From: Candidatus Parcubacteria bacterium
GTDB lineage: Bacteria > Patescibacteriota > Minisyncoccia > Phycocordibacterales > Phycocordibacteraceae
Direction: 5' to 3'
Assembly (NCBI GenBank): GCA_027459545.1
Contig: DAIDID010000030.1
Span: 1-6,288, forward strand
Length of the DNA stretch: 6,288 bases
A model generated the notes under the pieces. It was not told the DNA's origin. It made no database searches and worked only from the letters and a program-made list of their open reading frames with translations. Positions 1 to 4,663 of the stretch are shown piece by piece (position 1 is the stretch's first letter; each line of letters starts with the position of its first letter). A program made the translations under genes and the position numbers.

Positions 1-1144
1 TCAACTAATGAAAAAACTATATCGAGCTAAAGGATCCATTCATACCGCTCTTTTCATTCTTTTAGGTGGTGTTGCGGTGATGTTTATTTTAATAATCTTC
101 TTTAATCTAATTGTTGCGACTGTATTTGTAAATCCGCATTTCATTCCATTAGGTGCTTTATTTACATTTCCTTTTATCGCTGCCGCTTCTTATGCAATTC
201 TTCGAGAAAATCTTTTCAATATAAAAGTTATTAGTACAACTAGTCTCATTTTTTTACTTTCAGTAGGGTCGTTCGCAGAAATCATTTTTTCAAATACTTT
301 AGTGCTAATTCTTTTCCGTAGTGGAATCTTTCTTCTTATTTTAGTATTTGGAGTTAGTTTAATTAAGAGTGTACTAAGGGAGGTTCAGCAGCGCGAAAAA
401 ATCGAAGCGCTCGCCAAAGAACTCGAAGAAACAAACGAACGCCAAGAAGGGCTCATTCATTTCATTAGTCACGAAGTTAAGGGATTCTTGGCTCGATATA
501 TGGGTGCTTTCTCAGGACTGGAGGATGGCGACTACGGCGCACTCCCTGAGCCTGCTAAAAATCTCATGAGTCAGCTGCTTCCGCAAAGCCGCAAAGACTC
601 CAAGATGGTTATGGACCTCCTGCAAGCGTCTAATTTAAAGAAAGGGACAGTCAGTTTCCAAATGCAACCATTTAATTGTAAAGAGGTGGTTCAAGGAATT
701 ATTGATAAATTGAAACCATCAGCTGAGGCAAAAGGTCTTTCGCTATCATTTACTGCGGAAGGAGATGATTCTCGGTTTATGCTCACTGGTGACAAAGAGA
801 AACTCGGAGACCATGTTTTCCAAAATCTCATCGAAAACTCAATCAATTATACCCTCAAAGGCGCAGTCGACATTTCTCTTGTTCGAGAAGATACAAAACT
901 AACCTTCAAAGTAAAAGACACTGGTATAGGGCTAAGCGAAGAAGACAAAGCTCGCCTTTTTACAGAAGGAGGTCACGGAAAAGATTCGATAAAGATAAAT
1001 GTGCATAGCACAGGGTATGGTTTATTCATAGCAAAGAGCGTTGTAGATGCTCACCATGGAAAAATCTGGGCGGAGTCAGATGGCCCAGGTACAGGATCAT
1101 CTTTCATTGCAGAGTTCCCCACTATTCCCCCTGCAAGCGTATGA
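1..1144 (+). CDS. Membrane sensor histidine kinase, 5'-truncated by the window edge
   Basis: The reading frame is open to the left edge, so the ATG at base 8 is probably internal; residues are numbered from it. About four hydrophobic helices (roughly 14-40, 44-66, 77-100, 102-121) resemble the second half of a 7TM kinase sensor region, including the typical YAILRENLFNIKVI segment after a helix. A charged linker (123-150) leads to the phosphoacceptor helix with H155 in SHEVK. The ATP-binding domain follows: N box N273/N277 (NLIENSINYT), G1 box DTGIGL at 304-309, and G2 box STGYGLFIAK at 334-343. The protein should autophosphorylate in response to a membrane or extracellular cue and pass phosphate to a response regulator; none is encoded here. 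The usual HELRTPL phosphoacceptor motif reads HEVKGFL, lacking the proline. The stop TGA overlaps the next gene's ATG. Kinase identity is very secure; the signal is unknown. Confidence 0.93.
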   Translation, partial: QLMKKLYRAKGSIHTALFILLGGVAVMFILIIFFNLIVATVFVNPHFIPLGALFTFPFIAAASYAILRENLFNIKVISTTSLIFLLSVGSFAEIIFSNTLVLILFRSGIFLLILVFGVSLIKSVLREVQQREKIEALAKELEETNERQEGLIHFISHEVKGFLARYMGAFSGLEDGDYGALPEPAKNLMSQLLPQSRKDSKMVMDLLQASNLKKGTVSFQMQPFNCKEVVQGIIDKLKPSAEAKGLSLSFTAEGDDSRFMLTGDKEKLGDHVFQNLIENSINYTLKGAVDISLVREDTKLTFKVKDTGIGLSEEDKARLFTEGGHGKDSIKINVHSTGYGLFIAKSVVDAHHGKIWAESDGPGTGSSFIAEFPTIPPASV

Positions 1145-1659
1145 GGTTTTGGTTGTTAATTGCATTCGTACTCACTATTCAAGAAGGTTTATCGGTGCTC
1201 GCAACTCTCGTGCGCGCAGAGCAGCTGCACTATTCGTTTTGGATCATTAGTCTTATATGGCTTGGTGTGACTCTTTTACAGATAGCGTTTGGATACTATG
1301 TTGGAAAGTTCATCCAAAAGAAATCAAAGGGTTCGAAGCTTGAGCGGTGGGCAGAAAAATATGCACACAAGCTTGAAAAAAGCATCACAAAAAATGGCGA
1401 AAAGGTAGCTCTTGTGCTTTTTTCTTCGGCAATTTCTCCTGGAATAGGTGCATTTCTTTTTTCGTGGCTCGATATCTCTTTTGTAGATATTTTTGCATAC
1501 TCGCTGCTTGGAGATTTGCTCTGGTATCTTTCAACACTCGCGACTGTCTTCGGTGCAGTTGAGCTTCTTTCAAAAGTACGCTTCGGGCTCAGTATTTTAG
1601 TTTGCATTGTTGTTGTTATGTACCTTATTTCCTACCTTAGAAAAAGAAAATCCCTTTAG
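1141..1659 (+). CDS. Small multi-pass membrane protein, DedA/VTT-like
   Basis: This 172-residue protein has hydrophobic segments near residues 3-22, 34-57, 86-108, 112-138 and 147-166. Its layout follows the DedA/SNARE-associated (VTT) pattern: a glutamate in the first hydrophobic stretch (QEG, 14-16), a GYYVGK motif (51-56) at the end of a helix, a basic amphipathic linker, then NGEKVALVLFSSAISPGIGAF (85-105), where the family has a conserved glycine and an RFxPxxR-like re-entrant segment, and finally GDLLWY (124-129). The family arginines are missing, so the match is partial. DedA relatives are lipid-scrambling or flippase-type proteins; that role here is inferred. The start ATG lies within ATGA, overlapping the kinase stop, with no Shine-Dalgarno sequence, so translation is probably coupled to the kinase. 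It could instead be a divergent small-molecule exporter or a kinase accessory protein. Confidence 0.55.
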   Translation: MRFWLLIAFVLTIQEGLSVLATLVRAEQLHYSFWIISLIWLGVTLLQIAFGYYVGKFIQKKSKGSKLERWAEKYAHKLEKSITKNGEKVALVLFSSAISPGIGAFLFSWLDISFVDIFAYSLLGDLLWYLSTLATVFGAVELLSKVRFGLSILVCIVVVMYLISYLRKRKSL

Positions 1660-1664
1660 CAAAG

Positions 1665-1673
1665 TGGTATGAT
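1665..1673 (+). promoter_or_regulatory. Extended -10 promoter for a leaderless transcript
   Basis: TGGTATGAT contains the TGn extension followed by TATGAT, five of six matches to the -10 consensus. No good -35 lies 17 bp upstream, which is acceptable for an extended -10 element. A start 6-8 bases downstream falls at about 1679-1681, immediately before the ATG at 1682. The mRNA would therefore have essentially no leader. The site lies just after the stop codon of the preceding gene (1659). Confidence 0.55.
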
Positions 1674-1681
1674 AGATGCAT

Positions 1682-2155
1682 ATGGCTCGACAGCCCATCT
1701 TTGAATGGCACGCTAAAGAATACGCTTCTGGAGAAAAAAGCGCTGACTGGTACTGGGCAGTTGCGATCGCAGCTATTGCTATAGTAGTAGCGTGTGTGCT
1801 TTTCGATAACATCCTACTTGCGCTCGTTGTGATAGCAGGAGCAGGCGCGGCCTGCTTGCAGGCCGCGAAACAACCCCGCATTCATCGTTTTGCCATTACT
1901 GATCGGGGCATTAGAGTTGATTCTCAATTTTATACATTTGAAAGCATGTTGCACTTCTCTGTGCTTGAATACCTTGACGAAACCCTCCCACCCGCGCTAT
2001 CTATTAAAACTCACCACCTTCTCACTCCTCATCTCGTAATTCCGATAGTTGGCTACGACCCGCTCGATGTATACGACTATATCGCTGCACACCTTCCTGA
2101 AGGCAAACACGATGAGTCAATAGTCGATCGTATAATTGAAATGATACAGCTGTAG
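1682..2155 (+). CDS. Conserved-type two-helix membrane protein of unknown function
   Basis: The predicted protein has 157 residues. A short polar N-terminus (FEWHAKEYASGEKSADWYWA) is followed by two transmembrane helices (about 23-41 and 43-62) and a soluble, probably beta-rich C-terminal part of about 95 residues with the elements FAITDRGI (70-77), YTFESMLHFSV and TPHLVIPI. This recalls small bacterial PH-like domains attached to helix pairs. I recognise the overall pattern from other Candidate Phyla Radiation genomes, where the function is unknown. An in-frame ATG at 1676 would add two residues, but the -10 box at 1668-1673 would start transcription after it, so I prefer 1682. There is no Shine-Dalgarno sequence. 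A perfect 10-bp inverted repeat lies in the codons at the end of helix 2. No terminator follows. Confidence 0.75.
   Translation: MARQPIFEWHAKEYASGEKSADWYWAVAIAAIAIVVACVLFDNILLALVVIAGAGAACLQAAKQPRIHRFAITDRGIRVDSQFYTFESMLHFSVLEYLDETLPPALSIKTHHLLTPHLVIPIVGYDPLDVYDYIAAHLPEGKHDESIVDRIIEMIQL
1846..1867. repeat. Perfect 10-bp GC-rich inverted repeat inside a coding region
   Basis: CGCGGCCTGC (1846-1855) and GCAGGCCGCG (1858-1867) are exact reverse complements separated by TT. The repeat falls in codons 55-62 of the two-helix membrane protein, at the end of its second helix. Neither side has a T-run, so it is not a normal terminator. It would form a strong hairpin in the mRNA. Confidence 0.8.
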
Positions 2156-2159
2156 AAGT

Positions 2160-2188
2160 TTGCAAATACAACCTAAAAACGGTACAGT
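2160..2188 (+). promoter_or_regulatory. Putative promoter of the arginine tRNA
   Basis: TTGCAA (2160-2165) and TACAGT (2183-2188) are separated by exactly 17 bp. Each matches the sigma-70-type consensus at four of six positions. The expected start near 2195 leaves about 16 bases before the tRNA. The -35 box begins five bases after the stop of the preceding gene. Consensus matching alone makes this moderate evidence. Confidence 0.45.
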
Positions 2189-2210
2189 CACAGAACGAGC
2201 AATCGTAAAA

Positions 2211-2282
2211 GCTTTCGTCGTTCAATGGATAGGACGCAACTTTGCGGAAGTTGTAATGCAGGTTCGATTCCTGCCGAGAGCA
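2211..2282 (+). tRNA. tRNA-Arg, anticodon GCG
   Basis: A full cloverleaf can be folded by hand. The acceptor stem GCTTTCG/CGAGAGC (2211-2217 with 2275-2281) has seven pairs including one G-T. The D stem GTTC/GGAC has an 8-base loop AATGGATA carrying the GG pair followed by A, as in arginine tRNAs. The anticodon stem CAACT/AGTTG closes the loop TTGCGGA, so the anticodon is GCG at 2244-2246, after T33. The variable loop is TAAT, and the T arm is GCAGG-TTCGATT-CCTGC. The discriminator is A at 2282, followed by CCC, so the 3' CCA is not encoded and must be added by a CCA-adding enzyme. GCG would read CGC and CGU codons. Most bacteria use ACG, modified to inosine, for this box. Position 9 is C, slightly atypical. 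Confidence 0.92.
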
Positions 2283-2288
2283 CCCGTG

Positions 2289-2302
2289 TGGTACGCTATA
2301 AG
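2289..2302 (+). promoter_or_regulatory. Possible promoter of the small membrane protein/pilin pair
   Basis: TGGTACGCT (2289-2297) fits a weak extended -10 with the TAnnnT pattern, and TATAAG (2297-2302) is an overlapping alternative. Either would start transcription about 6-11 bases before the ATG at 2315, giving a near-leaderless mRNA. Alternatively the pair is co-transcribed with the tRNA just upstream. A 6-bp inverted repeat overlaps the site. Confidence 0.3.
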
Positions 2303-2314
2303 CATATAAAGCGT

Positions 2315-2575
2315 ATGGATGAAGTCACTTTTACCGAAGAACAAAATATAGCTCGTCCGTCAATTTCCACTGGGTCATCGGGGCTTATTCAATTTGTTCA
2401 GAAAAGCGGTTTTGCAAAAGATGAACAACACGCGACGTATGTGCTATTTGGAATTGCTGGAGTGGGAATTTTAATTACACTCATCACGCTCTCAACGCTC
2501 CTTTTCGGAGTTGGTCACTCAAAACCAGCCGTACCAACTATTACAGGTGCACCCCGCACCTCTTCATCTCCGTAA
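2315..2575 (+). CDS. Small one-helix membrane protein upstream of pilin, function unknown
   Basis: This 86-residue protein has a polar N-terminus (MDEVTFTEEQ onwards), a short segment GLIQFVQKSGFAKDEQHATY, one transmembrane helix at about residues 42-66, and a proline/threonine/serine-rich tail ending in SSSP. The start is set at 2315 because an upstream in-frame ATG at 2225 lies inside the tRNA. There is no Shine-Dalgarno sequence; a weak -10 element lies just upstream. Short one-helix proteins of this form occur next to pilin-like genes in Candidate Phyla Radiation genomes (from memory). The gap to the pilin gene is only five bases, so the two are probably co-expressed. An envelope or pilus-related role is plausible but unproven. 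Confidence 0.72.
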   Translation: MDEVTFTEEQNIARPSISTGSSGLIQFVQKSGFAKDEQHATYVLFGIAGVGILITLITLSTLLFGVGHSKPAVPTITGAPRTSSSP

Positions 2576-2580
2576 CTCCT

Positions 2581-3036
2581 ATGACCACCCCCCCTCGCGG
2601 CTTCACCTTAATTGAGTTACTAGTAGTAATAGCAATTATAGGAGTACTTTCATCTATCGTTCTTGCCGCACTAAGCACCGCTCGTACAAAAGGCCAGGAT
2701 GCAGCTCGCACTGAAGATGTAAAATCTTTTAAAACTGCGATGGAGCTTTACTATAACGACTACAATAGCTATCCGACCTCTACTGGATCGAGTAATGGTG
2801 ACGTACCACTTAGTGATTCTCAACTCAATGCCGAGCTCGTACCAAAATACATTCCATCCATGCCCGCACTGCTTGTAGCGGATGGAGATCACTACTATGC
2901 GGGAGGAGCCACAGTCACAGCCGCATCGCGCTACGACATGCTCATTTATCTCGCAAAAACTAATAGCTACTGCACGACTGGGAGTGTTCCTAATACTTTT
3001 GGGGATTGGGGCAACTCTACGGCTTGTAATTTCTAG
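2581..3036 (+). CDS. Type IV pilin / pseudopilin with prepilin cleavage site
   Basis: This 151-residue protein begins with a short positive leader, MTTPPRG, followed by FTLIELLVVIAIIGVLSSIVLAAL. That is the class III prepilin signature: cleavage between G7 and F8, and E12 at position +5 of the mature protein. The hydrophobic helix (8-31) anchors the subunit and later forms the filament core. The segment 32-63 continues the alpha-spine and has a tyrosine-rich end (YYNDYNSYP), as in many pseudopilins. The globular domain follows, and two C-terminal cysteines (C131, C149) could form a disulfide-closed D-region loop. After removal of the leader by a prepilin peptidase the subunit would join a type IV pilus or type II secretion-like filament, possibly for adhesion or DNA uptake. 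No other pilus gene is present here. The ATG follows the previous stop by five bases, without a Shine-Dalgarno sequence. Its TAG stop overlaps that of the convergent ATPase gene. Confidence 0.93.
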   Translation: MTTPPRGFTLIELLVVIAIIGVLSSIVLAALSTARTKGQDAARTEDVKSFKTAMELYYNDYNSYPTSTGSSNGDVPLSDSQLNAELVPKYIPSMPALLVADGDHYYAGGATVTAASRYDMLIYLAKTNSYCTTGSVPNTFGDWGNSTACNF

Positions 3037-4328
3037 AGGTTCTGAAGTTGACGATTCACACGCTCCTCTACCAAGAGGCGCGGCGAGCCGTAGGCGAGCC
3101 GACTTAGTGTCTGAATATTTTCTTTTGTTGAGGATCCTCCGATAGAAGCTTCAGGTGGTAGTCCTATTCCAGAAAAAGCACTGCTCGTCTTGCCATTTAT
3201 CATAAGTTTTATGTAGAAATTAAAACGCGGCAACCCCATAAAATTATGTGGTTGAAGCGGTTCAAACTCCTTTGCGAGAATGGTTGCGTCTTCTATTCCT
3301 ACCTCAAAAGACACGAGCGTTCCGACATTTCCAAGCACGCTGTCTTTTATTGGCTCTGGCAATTGTGCAAGGTATTGATTTGTAATATGCACACCAAGTC
3401 CATACTTTCGAGACTCGCTGAGCAAACTTATAAAGGTATCTGTAGTAAAGTTCTGAAACTCATCTACGTATAAATAAAATGGGTGGCGCTCGCTTGGTGC
3501 GAGGTTTGCCCGCTTAAGAATTGCAGCTTGAAGTTTTGAAATTAAAATAAGCCCGAGCATATGCGCATTCATCTCACCAATCTTCCCTTTCGAAAGGTTT
3601 ACGAGCAGAATTTTTTTCTGATGTATGAGTGAGTCAAATGTAAAACTACTGCGATGCTGGCCGATGATATTTCGCATGAGCGAGTTATTCATAAAGTGGC
3701 CAAATTTCGACATAAAGTAATTAAGCATTTCGCTCTTATGAAAATCCGAAGTCTTTGCCATTTGCTTTGTCCAGAATTCTATAACGAGTGGATCAGTGAG
3801 ATACGAGCGCTTTCGCAATTCAAATTCTGGGTCAATGAAAAGTTTTGGTATTTCCAAAATGCTTCCTCCATCTGGTCCTGCCATCACTGTGAGCGCAGCA
3901 TTTCGAAGCCAGTGCTCAAACTGCGGACCAATAATTCCTGTCTTGTTTGGATCAAAAAGTTTATAAAAAATCTGTATGCACTCGCTCACTAAAAAATCTT
4001 TTTCCTGCTCGGTTCGCGCTTCAAGTAAATTCAATCCAAATGGAAATGTGTCATCACTTGGATCAAAAAGTATAACGTCTTCTAGTCTATTTGCTGGAAT
4101 GCGCTCAAGAAGCCAGTCTATCGACTCACCATGCGGATCAATAAAGCAAATACCTTCGCCATTTTTAATATCCTGAAGGCACATGTTTTGATACACCGTA
4201 GACTTTCCGACTCCTGTCTTCCCTATCATGTACATGTGGCGGAGTCGATCCTGCTCACTGTAACCTATGAGTTTCTGTGCTCCGTGGTATTGATTTATAC
4301 CTATATGTACGACTGAAGAAGTGTTCAT
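3033..4328 (-). CDS. TraD/VirD4-like (HerA/FtsK superfamily) DNA-translocase ATPase
   Basis: The 431-residue protein matches a P-loop ATPase family common in Candidate Phyla Radiation genomes, annotated as type IV secretion DNA-binding or conjugative transfer proteins. Motifs in order: DRLRHMYMIGKTGVGKST, with Walker A at 36-43 (K42); FIDPHGE at 62-68; a helical region 130-225; LVNLSKGKIGE at 242-252; Walker B YLYVDEFQNF at 285-294 (D289, E290); ITNQY at 315-319 with Q318; GNVGTLVSFEVG at 333-344; and a C-terminal SRLAYGSPRLLVEERV motif that fits the family's usual end. It should form a hexamer that moves DNA using ATP. Walker A comes only 36 residues from the start and no transmembrane helix is visible, so it is soluble and may be recruited to a membrane partner. 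The start at 4328 is four bases after the upstream stop; the frame extends to 4433, but that would overlap the upstream gene and adds no family sequence. Last gene of the minus-strand operon. Confidence 0.9.
   Translation of the reverse strand: MNTSSVVHIGINQYHGAQKLIGYSEQDRLRHMYMIGKTGVGKSTVYQNMCLQDIKNGEGICFIDPHGESIDWLLERIPANRLEDVILFDPSDDTFPFGLNLLEARTEQEKDFLVSECIQIFYKLFDPNKTGIIGPQFEHWLRNAALTVMAGPDGGSILEIPKLFIDPEFELRKRSYLTDPLVIEFWTKQMAKTSDFHKSEMLNYFMSKFGHFMNNSLMRNIIGQHRSSFTFDSLIHQKKILLVNLSKGKIGEMNAHMLGLILISKLQAAILKRANLAPSERHPFYLYVDEFQNFTTDTFISLLSESRKYGLGVHITNQYLAQLPEPIKDSVLGNVGTLVSFEVGIEDATILAKEFEPLQPHNFMGLPRFNFYIKLMINGKTSSAFSGIGLPPEASIGGSSTKENIQTLSRLAYGSPRLLVEERVNRQLQNL
3082..3101. repeat. Tandem 9-bp GC-rich repeat with adjacent hairpin
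   Basis: GGCGAGCCG occurs at 3082-3090 and again at 3093-3101, an 11-base period. Next to it, CCTCT (3065-3069) and AGAGG (3074-3078) form a small hairpin with loop ACCA. All of this lies in the last codons of the TraD-like gene, 25-65 bases past the pilin stop. The GC-rich character contrasts with the surrounding sequence. No T-run follows, so it is not a clear terminator. Confidence 0.6.
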
Positions 4329-4332
4329 GGTT

Positions 4333-4662
4333 TTATAGAGAATTTGGATTAAGTACTTTCTTTTTAAAGAACGTATGTGGAAGCACAGCATTTCTACTTC
4401 TATGCATCTCTTGCATCTTCGCGTCTGTAGCAATCATATGTTGGAGTGATTCACGCTCGTGCTCAATTTTTATAGCAAGAGCTTCTACAAAAGTAGGCGA
4501 CAGCACTACTTTGATTTCACTGAGCATTTTAAGGCGTTCCTGAATTATAACTGCCACTTTCTGAGAAGAGAGTCCTTCGTTCTCTTCTGAGCTACGAGTA
4601 TTTTCTTTATGCAAAAGTTCTGGACTCTGAAGTATTTCGTTTTTTTGTTCAGCGTGCTGCAT
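4333..4662 (-). CDS. Small helical protein of unknown function in the Clp/TraD-like operon
   Basis: I do not recognise this 109-residue protein. It is soluble and has no signal peptide or membrane helix. A polar, glutamate-rich N-terminal tail (1-32) is followed by a likely long helical region (about 34-92: KVAVIIQERLKMLSEI onwards, then a second helix from PTFVEALAIKIEHERESLQ) and a basic end containing FFKKK. The centre could form a helical hairpin. The ATG at 4662 comes one base after the stop of the Clp-like gene (TAG-C-ATG), and its own stop is four bases before the TraD-like start, so it is surely co-translated with both motors. By position it may be an adaptor or linker between the two ATPases; that is inference only. 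No Shine-Dalgarno sequence is present, so reinitiation is the likely start mechanism. Confidence 0.72.
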   Translation of the reverse strand: MQHAEQKNEILQSPELLHKENTRSSEENEGLSSQKVAVIIQERLKMLSEIKVVLSPTFVEALAIKIEHERESLQHMIATDAKMQEMHRSRNAVLPHTFFKKKVLNPNSL

Positions 4663-4663
4663 G

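Noticed and set aside
1142..1144. Alternative genetic code with TGA read as glycine
   Set aside because: TGA serves as the kinase stop in an ATGA overlap, and no recognised gene contains an in-frame TGA.
1597..1881. Minus-strand frame opposite the two-helix membrane protein gene
   Set aside because: It crosses two real plus-strand genes, and its cysteine/alanine-rich translation looks like a shadow of the GC-rich hairpin region.
2225..2314. N-terminal extension of the small membrane protein back to 2225
   Set aside because: That ATG is in the D loop of the tRNA; the extension merely translates tRNA sequence. The ATG at 2315 begins the plausible protein.
3061..3125. Rho-independent terminator after the pilin gene
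   Set aside because: A hairpin is present, but the nearest T-rich run (3117-3125) is about 35 bases beyond it and separated by GC-rich repeats.
3654..3992. Plus-strand frames over the minus-strand operon, such as 3654-3992, 3976-4176, 4812-5183 and 6032-6268
   Set aside because: They lie opposite well-supported ATPase domains and their translations show no family motifs.
4329..4433. N-terminal extension of the TraD-like protein to 4433
   Set aside because: It overlaps the upstream gene, which ends at 4333, and the added residues do not resemble the family.
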